This document shows, in pieces, positions 1 to 13,420 of a stretch of DNA of 64,000 nucleotides. The stretch lies in contig JAKMXF010000295.1 of assembly GCA_024704765.1 (NCBI GenBank), positions 310,001 to 374,000 of the forward strand. Reading direction: 5' to 3'. Within the stretch, counting starts at the first letter, position 1; every line of letters starts with the position of its first letter. Source of the DNA: Oopsacas minuta (Eukaryota; Porifera; Hexactinellida; Lyssacinosida; Leucopsacidae). The notes beneath the pieces were generated by a model. It was not told the DNA's origin. It did not search any database and was given only the letters and a program-made list of their open reading frames with translations. The position numbers were made by a program, and so were the translations under genes.

Positions 1-2808
1 CCTGTAAGCCGGATTTCACGATTAATTATGTGAAATTATAAGGGAAGGTGTGATAACGATTTTGAACTTGAACTCTTATGATAATAAGCGGAATCCACAG
101 CACCACAGTCAACATGCGGTGACTCAAATGCCAGTTAACTCGAACATTCGATTTTCCAACAGATTTTCAGGATTAGAGTCACCGGATGTTACCTGTAAAG
201 TAAAATAATAAACATTATAAATTTTGAACCAGTTTGATATAGTAGCTAGCAAGAGGGGTGTAAGGGGGTGTACCAAACGAAAGTAGCGAGCGGCCTAGGG
301 GGACTCTGCCCCACCAAAAAATTGACTTATTGATTGATCCTGCGGTATCCCTTATCCTTAGATTAGCGTAAATTTACTTGTAAAACACAACTCATCTTAA
401 AACGTCTATAGATGGTTGGTTGTACTCCTTTCACAACGGACAAACAAACAATCTGATAGACAGATCACAATTGCAATTAAATTATATAGCTATAAATACA
501 CGCATATAAATATACGTATGCTATTGAAACACAATCTCTATATGCATATGTGTCGAATTATCACAGACACTTATCTGTACGTACTTGACACTCAAATCAA
601 GTTTAAATACGCATAGTTGTGATTGATCAAGCACAACTACAGTTTACTTGGAATTATATTATATTTTTGTTTCGAGACCTTAGTTATAACTGACTAATAA
701 CTAGCTCAATCTCCTTTAAAACCAAGGATGGTATGAATTTCGTATAGAGTGACTGTATTTATTATTGGGATACCTAGCACAATATCTGTGTAAGTTATGC
801 ACTATCCAAACAAGCTTATGGTTTTTGATTTTGTTTGCATAATAGCATTTTTAGGATAATTTTGGAGATATTTTTAGGCAGTTTTAATAATGTTTTCGAA
901 AGGATGGATCCTATATACTTGCAAGAGATAAAGTGAGATGTAAGTGCATTCGAAATTAATTAAAAGTTCATTGGATTTAGCCACATTCTCCGTTGCTATG
1001 GAAATGAATTTGAACAAATAGCCATATCTGAAAAATATTGTTATGACGCCATATATTTTGATGAACGTATATGGTAAGTCATTCAATGTACCGAATACAA
1101 TAGCATCCATTATAGAGCTTTGTCATCAACATCTTTTCAGATATGACTAAAAGCTATTCTAATACATTTGTATATCAACGGAGGAATGTGTCAAAATTCC
1201 ATTAACGTATAAAAATCTCCTAAATTATCCTAAAAGGCAATAATGCAAATATAATTCAAAGACCACACGTATGCTTGGATACTAAGTTGATATGAGTTAG
1301 TAATACAGTGCATAACCTAAAGAGTTAGTCTGCTGGCCAACTCAATAATCTAATATAGTCACTAAATACAATAACCATTCCATCCACGTTTTAAAGGAGA
1401 ATGAGTCAGTTATGACGAAAGGTCCTAACATAGATATATTTTCAAAAGATTTCCTTGCATTTTAGACACAAAAATATAGAAAGTTCCAAGTAAAACAGTA
1501 GTTGTGCTAGATAAAAACAGGAATTTTACCGTGATGTGAGAGTGTAACATACGTATTATTAGGTTTCCTGGGTATAGATATATATGTATCTATATTATAT
1601 CAGAGCTAGATTCTGTTTGCTGGTTAACAGCTGAACAACCGCTGTGTCCAGGAAATTACTAGTCATTTCCACAAATACAGTTTGTGGAACTATTTGAGAA
1701 GTGTGAAACTAAATGTACATGATTTCACCTAGTTTGGAATTTATGAGATATTACATTTTAAGTCTGTAATCTCAAATTTCAATAGTTTTATAAGATACAA
1801 TCACATCACGATTGAATATATAACAGCTACGTATTGATATTTTCAATTGTAGTCACAAATTTTTATTAATTGTATAATGTTAATAATGATTGCAGCAGTT
1901 ACTAGGTGAACTGCCATGATCGAAAAGCTCTTCGGATCCACTGTGTATATGTTTGTATGTTCGGAGTTAATTGAAGAAACTGCAAGATAACTAGGACTGA
2001 TATTGGAATACGGGTAGATTTGGTCCCGGCTCTGACAAGTTCGAGTCTTCAACCAAAAGTCACACCTATGAGATAATTTCACCTGTTATATTTTCGAAAA
2101 CGTGACATGTTGTAACCCTTGAGAGACATATTTCCAGCCAATTAAGAGTGCCAATTTGGGACAAATTTGATAGATTGCTAGAAAACCCATTGTTCGACGG
2201 CGATCGTCAAAACGAGACAATTTGAAGAAATCAGTTTGGATAGTCTAGCAATCGTACATCCAGACAAATTGTACTAAATGACGGTTGGTAATGGGGATAA
2301 TCCGAAAATAATCATTCACTGGATACTCGGTATATCATGTCAGATATGCGCAGATTATAGTTTGACAAAATCTACAGAGATTCCAGATGATAGAATTTGG
2401 AGAATCCTCATTACCTCAAAATATATTTGTGCTATTTTCAAAAGTAGCGCGCTTCGCTTGCTAGGTTACTGCACAACAGCTTCGGGCCTCAGGTTTAAAA
2501 AATTTTATTCGGGAAATGTTGATATTTTTTACATCCATGATGAATTTAAATTTGTTCAAATTTGTATTGGGACATTTGACTTAATGGGAGGTACCTGTGG
2601 TTCAAAGTCCAAACTTCAATAATGCACATTGGCTGAGCATTGGTGAATAATGTAATTTTTCTAAGATCTCGTGATAATTTCGGTCATATGATTTTTCGTC
2701 CAAGACTCGAAATTGTCAGAACCAGGCCCAAATACCTCTGTATGCCAAAAGTCAGTCCTCGGGATCTTTCAGTTTTTTCCATCATTTCTCGACATACAAA
2801 CATGAATA
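1..2808. other. Gene-free AT-rich stretch
   Basis: I see no supportable gene. The open frames here are short and resemble no family I know. A small GC-richer patch near 250-320 and a short motif near 2442-2465 of the agtagcgcgcttcgc type recur in altered form near 28197-28212 and 58318-58330; they look like scraps of dispersed repeats. Confidence 0.5.
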
Positions 2809-2935
2809 TAGTGCAACTTCTTTAAGTGGGGTCTCTATAATTGGAACCTCTATTAGCGGGGCAAATTTGGTTGACTTCCGTTCATTTCCATAGAAACGAA
2901 CCTCCATAACCGGGGAATCGGAATGGCGGAAACAT
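2809..2935 (-). mobile_element. Solo end of a pogo/Tigger-like element
   Basis: The sequence starts tagtgcaactt and continues with repeated 'tctataattgg / ggggcaaatttgg / aaccgggg' phrases. Read on the other strand, it matches the right end of the MITE at 61344-61826, including the 'tccatagaaacgaa' block. The fragment stops about 12 bases before the fold-back MITE at 2948, which probably inserted into or beside it. The pogo assignment rests only on the 'cagt..aacct' style of terminus and is tentative. Confidence 0.45.
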
Positions 2936-2947
2936 TAAGATTAAATA

Positions 2948-3316
2948 CAGTTAAGGGACAAAAGTATTCGACCACACAAATATATTGTCATAAATTGTAT
3001 ACTCTTTCCCGCTCCTATATATTGTATAGTCTATATTCGTAGCTGCAATCTAGTAATTTGTATAGAATAACATGTTTTTCAAGAATTTCAAAAAAATATT
3101 TCGATTTACACTTTTTGAAGGTGTTAATTATTAATAATTATTAGATAATTATTGATAATCAAAATATGTGGTAATTCAAAACCTATTAAGAATCTATAAT
3201 TTCTGAATTGATATTTGAATTCTACTTAGGCGAGTTACCCCAGATTAAATTTTCAATGGGATTGAACAATTTTTACCAAAGTTATAGAAGAATTTCAATT
3301 TGTGCCACTTGTTGCA
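2948..3316 (+). repeat. Left terminal inverted repeat of the 881-bp MITE
   Basis: Pairs with the right arm ending at 3828, base for base over most of its length. The left arm has an extra 'attattagata' stretch near 3130-3150 that the right arm lacks. Confidence 0.8.
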
Positions 3317-3474
3317 AAAAGTGACACCGGTGGCAGGAAAAAGCGCCACTACAAGGAAATCAACTAGGGTTAGGAGGAATAAGTCATAGTAATATTTTCG
3401 AATTATATGACTATGCTAACCCTTGAATTACCAAATAACCTCTTGGTAACGGCCACTTGTGCTCCTTGGGAAAA

Positions 3475-3828
3475 AAGGTGGCACAAATGGCACAAATTGA
3501 AATTCATCTATAACTCTGGCAAAAATTGTTCAATCCCATTGAAAATTTAATCTGGGGTAACTCGCCTAAGTAGAATTCAAATATCAAGTCAGAAATTATA
3601 GATTCTTAATAGGTTTTGAATTACCACATATTTTGATTATTAATAATTAACACCTTCAAAAAGTGTAGATCGAAAATATTTTTTTGAAATTCTTGAAAAA
3701 CATGTTATTCTATGCAAATTACTAGATTGCAGCTACGAATATAGACTATACCAATATATAGGAGCGGGAAAGAGTATACAATTTATGACAATATATTTGT
3801 GTGGTCGAATACTTTTGTCCCTTAACTG
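3475..3828 (-). repeat. Right terminal inverted repeat of the 881-bp MITE
   Basis: Reverse complement of the left arm starting at 2948; the outer edge is followed by TA. Confidence 0.8.
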
Positions 3829-4149
3829 TATATATTCCGACGATAAAAATTACATTCATAAGTGCGGAATTCGACGTGAAATTATCTATTTGTGCCAAAA
3901 TGCATAAAATAGGTATTCATTGCCATGACTAATCGAATATTTGAAATTCTAGGAAAAGATTTCTACATGAAATTATTTTCAACAAATATTTAGAGAGATA
4001 GTATAAAATCTCACAACCTATGAAAAATGCCTATTCACGGGATTTAACAATGGGTTACTTCAAGACTATCTAATTTGACATGCAATTTCAGTTTTATCGA
4101 TAAAACAAAGTTTGGATCGAATAGATGTAATATTTATGTACTAAATACC

Positions 4150-4425
4150 CAATTTTCCATACCCTTGTAATACAGTTTGATACGAGATCTCAAACTGGTG
4201 TGAAGCAATTGTGAATATGCCCAAATATTGTCATTAGCATGATTACGCAATAGTTCTTCAAGACATCGTATGAAAATATATATCTCAAGGGAATGGGAAG
4301 TTCGGTATATAGTACATACATTAGCTGGAGTGATTTGGCCATAACTCTAAGGACTATCGAATTATAAGTGGATATTGCCAAAACATGTGCCATCCATAGT
4401 ACTTAATTGAACTCAGTAACGTGAC
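4150..4425 (+). repeat. Dispersed ~270-bp repeat, copy 1
   Basis: Shares ordered blocks with 10450-10745, 5935-6170 and (inverted) 13805-14045: 'gtgaagcaat.gtgaatatgcc', 'atcgaattataagtggatattg', 'aaaacatgtg'. The copies are diverged. I see no terminal repeat or coding sequence that would name the family. Confidence 0.6.
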
Positions 4426-4429
4426 AACT

Positions 4430-5934
4430 AGATAAACACAAAAATATATTTCATGAATAAACTTCCTTCGATCACTTGATATGAATTCTGGAATCAAAGA
4501 GGAACTAGTGATCAAATATCAGCGCTGTAAATGGGGTATGTCTAATAAATTTGTGCCCAATTAGCCAAACAGATGAGGTCTAATCAAACTGGTAATATAT
4601 AGTTGGATGAGAAGGCTTGCGAAATTATTAACTATCAATAATACAATTATTGGAGCCAAAATGCACCAATTTATCCCATCAAGAGAAATAATATCAAATT
4701 AAACTTATTTTACTTGAAGTAATCCATGGCCCAGGGGTTCTGGATGGTGAACGGGCTTGAGTTTCGTAGGCTGTGTACTATCTAATATCATTGAATTTAA
4801 GGTCGTTAGAAGAAGTGGCTCAAGTTATCTATCAACTATTCCTAATTCGAAAGACCTCTGATTTTATCTATATTCTATTCATAGTAATAAGCATTGAAAT
4901 AGCATTTAGCACCCCGCTATTCAAATTTTGGCCATTGTTTATGAATGAAACATTATTTTCAAAAACAGCATCACGACCAAATTTCTAATAACAATCTATT
5001 CATCCAAGATTCCAAATCTTGATCAATAGAAAATGCTAATTTAACAAATAAATAACAATCTGGATCAAACAGTTTACTTAAGAATAAGTACCTGGTCGTA
5101 ATTACAAAATCAATTAATACTAATGTTAACAAGTAGTTGAACGAGAATATAAAAAGTAGTAGCAATATCGGGGATGATCATTATTCTGAGATGGTCGTTA
5201 AGCGGGATTCCACAATTGGTATACTCATACAGTAAATTATTGATAAAATATCCGGAAGGTATAGTTATTCTTGATTGAAATAGTCATGATTTCATACTCT
5301 GTAGATATATATTTTCCGGAATCTTTACCAGAGAGCTGACGGGGCGAAGAAGCCTCCCCCCTTAATGTATACTGGCTGACGGGGCGTGCCCTGGCCGCAC
5401 CGCCATACTCTACGACTATGCATACAGTATAATATATACTTTCTAGAGCCATAGTATCAATCTCCCTGAAAATTTACAAAAATATTGAAAAATATCAAAT
5501 GACAATATTTGAAAAAGAAGAGATGTTTGAGTAAAACAGATCATTTTTCCGGAATCAGGATAGTTGATATCCCCTGGAGTAATCTAATTTGTTCAGGCAA
5601 CAAACATGCTGTTGACAAGTGTAATAAGTGTACAATCTATTATTCAGAAGTAGATCGAGATAGTCTGAACAAATTAATTAGCTTAAGTTGATGCGTGAAC
5701 TACGAAATATATCGGCTGGAAAATACGATTATTTCTGGACCAGGGATAAATAAGTTAATTATACGTAGTTGATTAGAATATAATCCATATTTTTAAATCT
5801 CAATTATTGTCTGTTTGTTTATTTGTTTGTTGGTTGTCAAGGAAAGGATTTACGGTATCGTTACAGTTATAGTCTTAACAAGATAGCAAAATTAAAATAC
5901 ATACCCAACTACACTTACCCTGATAATATATTAT
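4430..5934. other. Gene-free stretch
   Basis: No supportable gene. A locally GC-rich patch at 5330-5405 contains 'gctgacggggcg' twice, about 35 bases apart, and looks like a repeat fragment. Confidence 0.45.
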
Positions 5935-6170
5935 GATCTTGTACCATTATGACCTAATCCTGAATATGCCAAATTATGATCATTTTCCAGATTGCCCAAT
6001 AATGTTCAGAGATATCACATCTAAATATATCATCTGGGGATGAGAAATTCGGTATGTATTATAATTTGGCATCCTGATTTGACTAGCTGTAACGATTATC
6101 GAGTTATAAGTGAAGATTGACATTGAAGTGCAATCCAGAGTTTCAGCTGTAACATAAAACTAGCCAACTA
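5935..6170 (+). repeat. Dispersed ~270-bp repeat, copy 2 (diverged)
   Basis: Recognisable by 'ctgaatatgcc', 'gttcagagatatcac', 'gagaaattcggtat' and 'gattatcgagttataagtg' in the same order as in copies 1 and 3. Confidence 0.5.
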
Positions 6171-6986
6171 TTTCATGACAATTTTTTGATAATTTGTACG
6201 ATAATATATTTCGACTAATTTCTAATTGAACTTTGAAAATCCTAAATGAATATTATTCGTTTTATAGCGTTAGCATATTTCCAACATATCAGCCTATTAT
6301 GCGATCATATGACGTCTTTTCGGCCTTAAAATATTTTCTAGATGTGTAATGTGTGATTAATCACATCAGAATTGTGAACTTGATGATAGCTTCATTATAT
6401 TTGTAAAAACATGAGTTATTACCTTACAATCAACTACAATGCTTTTCACATTTATCCCTTGTCCAGAAAATAATAGCTTCCAGTCCTTATAATACGTAAT
6501 TCACGGTTAATGATAAATATTATCAATTTGAACAGTCTATTTTCTTCGCATTATGATGGAAAAACCATAATATTTGACTGGTTGTGGTGTTGGGGATAAA
6601 CTAAATTCTATCAACTGGGAATTCTGTTCATTATATGCAAAAAATTTACATGTCTCTTTGTTAGGATGTGCAGAATTCTTGTTGATAGAATTTGGATTAT
6701 CCCACCCCCACAGTCACATTTCAGGGTTTTGCTGGTAGAGTAAATAAAATACTTAGACTATTCAAACTGCAAAATTCATCATCAACCTAACCTAAATATT
6801 GTGATCAGATATCTTGATCTACTTTTAGTAATAGATTATACATTTTCTATCAATATTTTCACCATAACAGAAGGTGACATCATATATAAGTAAGAAATAG
6901 CTATGTAAAAAATAGTAATAAAATTAGGAGGCCGCAGAGGACAATTTCGCAAATCATGCAAAAGCTACAATCAGGGTCGGTGTGTG

Positions 6987-6994
6987 TATAAATA
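6987..6994 (+). promoter_or_regulatory. Possible TATA box
   Basis: TATAAATA is followed within 60 bases by an unusually GC-rich patch ('agccgaacggcgtcgaac', 'ctcgacgggttggg'), the layout of an arthropod-type core promoter. An open frame with its first ATG near 7061 follows and runs to 7246, with no recognisable product. With no cDNA this may be chance. Confidence 0.25.
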
Positions 6995-7249
6995 GACTCA
7001 GCTAGCCGAACGGCGTCGAACAAGAGGTTACTCGACGGGTTGGGACAATATTCGAGAATGGAATTTTCTTACATTCCTAAGGATATTTCCTTTACTAGGG
7101 AAAAATCCCTCAAATATAGTCAATATATATGGGAAACAGCTGGAAGTTTTATGCTGAACACGAATATAACCATAAAATTTGATCTGAAACAAATTGAATT
7201 AACTAGCATACATATGCCGGCGATTCCAAAATCGACTAATATTTAAAAG

Positions 7250-8830
7250 GTCGATATAGGCAAAATCTAGAATACCTTTATTTCTTGTTCTCAATGATGC
7301 CTATAATCAGTGTGAGAAGTTTATATTTTTATCACAATTTGCACAATATAGTCTTTTTGTGTGCTAACAGCTCTCACTATATATTCTACAAATTGTAACA
7401 AAGCTCGGGATTCATTGAAAATTTATATAGAATTCCATATTATCCTCTAAGAGAGAATTCGAACATCAATATATATTTCATTCTATACTAAGTTGACAAG
7501 TTTAGGCAATTGCCAATGAAATATTAATTATTCAAATGAATTACTTGACTAACTACCTAAATAAATAACCTCACCAAATATTCGTACAATATACAGAAGA
7601 AATTTCAATAATAGTTAAACTAGATCCAATATTACTCATAATCTCTTAATATTGATCAAATTTTCAATGATTTACACTATATCCACAGGATATTTTTGAT
7701 AATGCTGGAAAAACAAAAATATTTTTGATAACCATACATTAAGAAATTAATTAATCGAATTATTGGAATAATTCAATTTAGGTTATAAGTGTATTCCATC
7801 TACGTTTCAGTTATCCTATTAATTGAGCCACCGTTTGATCTGGTCAACCTGGTTCAAGACAGAACCGTACAAATACTATGAATTTATTCCGGATTATCGA
7901 GCCAACACCTTTATTCCTCTTGATTATATATTATACGGAATCTTCATGAGAAATGTAGTATTTTTCTAACTTGAATTGCTTGAAGTACCTTTTCTGATAC
8001 ATATGATGATACATTTTATATTTCAAGTGTCAGCCTATCAGGGCCATGCGAGCCTAATGTGATTAAACATCAAGGCTTTGTCACGGCACGGCTGATCCGA
8101 CCTATAACTGGTCCCGCTATATGGAAAGTGTCTTACCGGAGGTCCATTCTGTTATTACGCTTAGAATAGATTTATAGACATATATAACCAAGTGGTAGTT
8201 TAGTGGGCCCCAATACTGATCCTAAAAGATCGTTTTGCGAAAGGTTGAACCAGTCATTGGTACCACAATTGGCCCTGTATAACAGACGAGATTATACCCC
8301 ATCTTCAAATATACTCTGGTATGAAGTGGGCAAGCCCAGAACATAACCCCAGGACAGTATAACCTAGGCTAGCCGAGAATACACCCAGGCATATTCTAGT
8401 TGGGGTATATTCTGGGGGTACAACAGCGCGCCGGACCAGTTACGCGACAGCTCCCAATGATTTCTGACTATTCTCTGACTCACTAAGATATACTAAATAA
8501 ATATTTGTCTTTTATTAATGCATAGTAATTTTGAAATATGATCTGAAATTTATTCAAAACCGCATAGTTATTTATTAGAGCAATAAGCGATATGGACCTA
8601 CTTATATTCTTATCGATTTAATTACATGCGAATATATACGTATAGTTACCAACTATCGTGATTCTAGATGTAGCCACTATTTTCAGTGCCCAGGCTGCGA
8701 CCTGGCCATTTAACCAGTTTGTGACCTGATCAGATTGCATAACTGGCACAGCTCGGGGCCTATGTGAATATACCCTTAAGGGGAGAATACTGTAATTGAT
8801 AACTTAACAAAATATAATGAAAATAGGATC
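7250..8830. other. Gene-free stretch with a GC-richer block
   Basis: No gene seen. 8030-8470 is richer in G and C than its surroundings and contains short self-complementary phrases (for example 'ataccccaac' type pairs around 8370-8430). It may be an old repeat; I cannot name it. Confidence 0.35.
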
Positions 8831-9184
8831 ATGTATCAGGCGAAAAAATATTATTTCACTTTACCCTCACTATTTTGGGAATATCAAAGAAAAGAGAATG
8901 TTCCCGGATTTGGAAAACTTGATTCCGCTGTGAAAATGAACCGGGATCCGGGATTGGCAATAACGAAATTGAATGAATTGCAAATGAAATTGAAAGAGTT
9001 GGTTAAAAGGAACGGTATAGGAAGCGCTTAAGTCTACCGCCGTATTAACCAGGAAATGATCGGATTAGAAGTGGACCATCTCCGAGAGTAATGAAATATA
9101 CATTATTTATATACAATAAGTTACCATACACTATAAAGTAACATGGAGTACTTTAAATGGGCTAAAAAAGTTGAATGATCATAC

Positions 9185-9415
9185 CTTTAAACGTAATAAC
9201 AAAATTCGCTTTTGCCTTTGAAGACGAATGTAACGTGGCCATCTAACAAATCGCGTAAGATCACGTTTGGGCTGAATATCACCACCTATAGCAAAGTTTT
9301 TAGGCCTTCTTTCAAATAGTGGATTTTTCTTCGGGTCTTTCTTAGTAGATTTGACCAATATTTTTGGTGCAGGAGGAATTAATCGTTTCTTAACCTTTCT
9401 AGTTCTAATTGGCAT
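9185..9415 (-). CDS. RPL7A: 60S ribosomal protein eL8 (RPL7A), N-terminal coding exon
   Basis: The exon encodes 77 residues from the ATG at 9415. It contains the diagnostic eL8 segments [29 protein letters not shown] and [17 protein letters not shown], preceded by a lysine-rich tail. eL8 is a structural protein of the large ribosomal subunit; in known family members this region is the basic N-terminal extension and the start of the core. The exon ends at a good donor (AAG|gtatga), and the full protein is normally about 260-270 residues, so further exons should lie to the left on the minus strand. I did not find them nearby: the next intron is long, or the copy is a fragment. A possible acceptor (tag) lies 10 or so bases upstream of the ATG. 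This is the best host gene of the window. Confidence 0.82.
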
Positions 9416-10449
9416 AATTGTTCCTACATAGAAGTAGTGTATAGATTAAAGATAAAATATATATTAATATATATCAGATTGAATTTTTGTATTTCAAGTA
9501 ATGAACCAAAGCATTCATAACAGAATCTTGGGACCTCAATCCCGAATTCTATTCTGTGATGCGTTTTTAACATCCCAGGATTCCAACTGATAATCTATAT
9601 CTCATATATAGCATAGTTGTCAAGTCTCATGGGAACAAAGTTAAACTCGCGTATTTGAACACAATCTCACTTTCATTTATACCTTCTTACATGAAATTTT
9701 CTGGAAATTCAAGTTATTACAGTGATTAAAAACGAAAATGAACAATATTACGCAATTATGGTGGCTAGATTTCGAGTCACCCATTCCATTTCAAAAACGA
9801 GCGAATATCTAATGATATTGAACAAATCTCAAGGATAGAATTTACAAATGTTGAACAACTATTATTCTAGTTTCAGCTAAATTAGCCTAAATTGTGACCC
9901 ACGGATTCAAATTTTGGGCCAGGAATAAGACTGAAGTACATAAAAATTATACACGCAATTATTATGATATTATTGAAATTTTACGTTTTGGCCCGACAAA
10001 ATTTAATAATGAACGCGAGAATATTCACAATCCGAAATGATCTGATTACAAAATTAGGATATATGTCAGAAACTGCTCCAATTTTATAACTATAAAATCA
10101 GGGGTGTAGGATCCTGTGCGGTGCGGCGCTCGCCGCACCAATAATTTTCTGCTTCCGAAGTCCCTGTAAAAGAGTTCATTTACTAATACATCTAAGGCAA
10201 CAAAATTTATAAGTAGCATGGGATCCAAAGAAGATCCAAAAATTTTTTTTTTAATTTATGAAAATGTTTGCACATTGCAGAGTTATAAGAATAATAATAA
10301 TGGATGACATATTTTATCAATATTGAGGTCATTAAAGTTTGCAAGTTTCTGAGTTATAGCACAGACGATGGATGGCAAATTATTTGTCAATATCCATTTA
10401 TGGAAATATAAGCGTGGTAAATATGGTTAAATCAGGACAGCTTATTTAT

Positions 10450-10745
10450 AATATACACCCAACTTTTCATACCTTCGAAATTTTGTGTGATATCTCTTAC
10501 TAATGTGAAGCAATCATGAATATGCCCATATATGGTCATTTTCAACATCACGCAATAATCTTCAGAGATATATCAAAATTTATTATGAGAGTATGGAATT
10601 TGGGTATATACTATAGATAGGCCATCGTGATGTACCCATAATTCTACGATTATCGAGGTATAAGTGGATATTGGCAAAACATGTGAAATTCATTGTGTAT
10701 GCTATAACTCAGAAACATGCCAATTTATGATAACAAATTTGTACT
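10450..10745 (+). repeat. Dispersed ~270-bp repeat, copy 3
   Basis: The best-preserved copy. It carries 'actaatgtgaagcaatcatg', 'aatatgcccatatatggtca', 'gattatcgaggtataagtgg' and 'gcaaaacatgtgaaattcat' in order, shared with copies at 4150, 5935 and 13805. Confidence 0.6.
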
Positions 10746-11391
10746 TTACTATAGAAAAGGATTAAGATCATTATGTATTTCAAAATGTTAATCAAAATCC
10801 GATATTTAACGAGATACAAGGTAACTAAATAGGACAATGTGGTTGTGCAAAATTATTACTTACTAAGCAATAAACTGGCACGTCGACAAAATTTTGATTT
10901 TATGGATTGATGAAATGGATTTCTAAAAGTGTGTAATTCATTCATTAGGCTAAAAGTGGACTATTTCCAAAATACATTTACAACCATAAATTGCCTTGTC
11001 CGTTGAAGCAATTCCCTGTCCTGAAAAAGTGGCCAGTGTCATTGCTTTAGGTGTATTAGAATAGCATGAAAGTATATACATATTAAATTGTTGGAACATT
11101 ACCAATGAATCTGAATTTCACATTTATATGCTGATCAGAAACGATTTGAGGAAGTTATTGGTGGGGGGGCCCAAATTCGGTGAACAGTAATAATCGCAAA
11201 TTCAGAGGTGTAATTGAATCATTTATGTTTTCTCAAATCAAATCAAATATTTGAAAATATTGAAAAATTTTACGAATCATTATTAAATCGTACTCAAATT
11301 TTGAAAATGATTATATATTTGAAATGTATATGGAAATGATTTGAATAAGAATAGAAAATGATTTGAAAATGATTGGAAAAAATATCAAATA
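10746..11391. other. Gene-free stretch with TCAAAT-rich low complexity
   Basis: No gene. 11220-11390 is a degenerate run of 'atttgaaaatg / tcaaatcaaat' units; the same composition recurs at 12040-12100 and 62485-62530. Confidence 0.5.
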
Positions 11392-11557
11392 ACAACCTGT
11401 GCCGACAGCTGTCTATTAGGTAAATGTTTAAAAACTTGGCACTATTAATTGGAGGAACCATGAGAGGTTAGTTTTAATCTCATTACACATAGTCCTACGA
11501 TAAATAGTGTCACTTTTTAAACATATAATAATAGACTAAGCTGTCGGCACAGGTTGT
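11392..11557. mobile_element. 166-bp MITE with 'acaacctgtgccgacagct' ends
   Basis: The two ends are perfect 19-base inverted repeats. The interior has no open frame. A sister copy of nearly the same length (167 bp) lies at 58346-58512, and a one-ended copy at 53876. No clear target duplication is seen here, whereas the copy at 58346 has AATT on both sides. The superfamily is not known to me. Confidence 0.8.
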
Positions 11558-13420
11558 CATTTTAGATTGTTTCTGAGCGGAGAGAGGATTCAAATCCATC
11601 AAACAATATATTTACAATTTACTATGATCATCCAGTCGATAAAATGTTCAATTTATTTGCAATTATTATCAGTTGACAAAATATTATTAATAGAAGGAAA
11701 TACTGGAGGAGATTTGATCGGTACAAATTCAAGAATGTCAAATTCGGAATTAGCGTATTGAACTAGCCCCTTTGGCTGTTTGGAACCATCTTCTACGATT
11801 ATTCAAAGGTTATATATTCGGGGAAATACATATCTTTTAATTATACATGGGTATTTTGAAAAATATTATATTCATAAATTAAAATTAATAATTAAAGCTA
11901 TCGTTAAATTAGATATTCAATGTATATCACCTTAATTCTATCCAGTTTTGGCTGCTGGCCTTTAACAGAAAAAATAAAGAAAAATATAGGTAACCATTTC
12001 AATACTGGGCAACTATACTAAAGTATAGTCGGCCAGTAAAAATGATTTGAAAATGATTTGAAAATATTTCAAATTCAATCAAATCAAATCATTGGAGAAA
12101 TCCAATATTTTCAGGTCAAATAATTAGCCACTCAAAATTTCACAGTCCCAGAAAGAGTGACGATGATATTTTCGCACAAAAGAAACGGATGAGCCGAGTG
12201 TTTGCAAGCCATGAAAATATATTATAAAATAAATTGATTTATGGACGTAATGATATAAATGCATCGAATTGGGGGAATATATGTGCGGAATTTAGTATTT
12301 ATAAAATCCATGTTGCGTAAAAAGAACCAAGAAGTGAGATGAGAAAGAACGAAATATGTTTCAGTTAAAACTTATAAGAGGCATTATAGAATAACTAAAA
12401 TTTTCAGGTGTTATGTATGATAGCCGATTTAGTCAGGCACTAGTCATATGATAACTATAATAAAATCTCAACTCACTGTCAGCGCAGAGTGAAATTTCAC
12501 CCAATGAATTTCAGTGGAGTATTGAATTCAAAATACTCTACAAAATATCCATTTTTACAAATACATTTTCTAGATGTCATTGCGAGAATGCATGCAAAAT
12601 TTAATGTATTTATCTCTAAAGCTGTGAACAGGAGAACGAAACAACTTAAATTATGTATGTTGTAACTTCATAGGAATGAAATGTGAGAAAGTGAAAATAA
12701 TGGCAATATAGTGTCATTAGGAACACAGCAAAGAATGGTGAGAAAATGTATATTAGTAACTACTAGAATGATTTACAACCAAGAAGGGCCACATTGGCCT
12801 TTATAATATAGTGTAATACAAACTCGGGTTGTATGTAAAAATACAGTGTAGCAACATCCAAGGCATCATTTTCACGAATCCAATGTAAATTGACTCGACA
12901 TCAAGTTAAATTGTGTGTTAAAATATACTTTCCTCATCCTGTCCTTTTCTGAATGAAACATCTTCATTATATACATATATAAGCTTGATTGTTACTTGGC
13001 ACTTTGAGTACTCAATCAGAGCTAGAATATACTTAAGGTCCTCTCCTGCAACTAGATAAACCGTTGCTTCCACCTTCAGTGGATGTATCTACACATACAC
13101 GTTTTATTTATATTTCTCATTTGTTGATCATATTTTGTAATTGAGAACCTATGTTTAGTACTATTTAAATGTATGACAATAGAGAGGATGTATGAAATAA
13201 GCCAAAAATGGCAATAATGCCTGTAGAATACGAGTATATTGCCTAGAATACGGTATTATCTCCTGTAATTATGATATTTACAAACTAGATACAGATTCGT
13301 TGAATTTCACTTCAGCTGCCACGTGCTGCCATGGTCAAAATCCATAATCAGTTGTGAGGCCTTATGTTGTGCTCTCTCATCACAATACAATTCGAATAGC
13401 CCTAATGTCAACTACAGTAA
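11558..13420. other. Gene-free stretch
   Basis: No gene seen. 12003-12040 is a short near-palindrome (two 'actatact' type arms meeting at 'aaag'); a similar palindrome lies at about 57506-57535. Otherwise anonymous AT-rich sequence. Confidence 0.4.

Larger units (their letters stand above)
2948..3828. mobile_element. 881-bp fold-back MITE (Tc1/mariner-like ends)
   Basis: Both ends read cagttaagggacaaaagt inward and are flanked by TA (2946-2947 and 3829-3830), the target duplication of Tc1/mariner elements. The inverted repeats are very long: about 2948-3316 pairs with about 3475-3828, differing by a few substitutions and one ~15-base indel in an AT-rich stretch. The unpaired centre of about 160 bases holds no open frame. 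It is a non-autonomous element that could form a large hairpin. No transposase source with this terminus is visible in the window. Confidence 0.85.

Noticed and set aside
8831-9031. Plus-strand frame of 66 codons (with NVPGFGKLDSAVKMNRDPGL) as a gene next to the eL8 exon
   Set aside because: No family resemblance, no splice or promoter support, and too short to trust.
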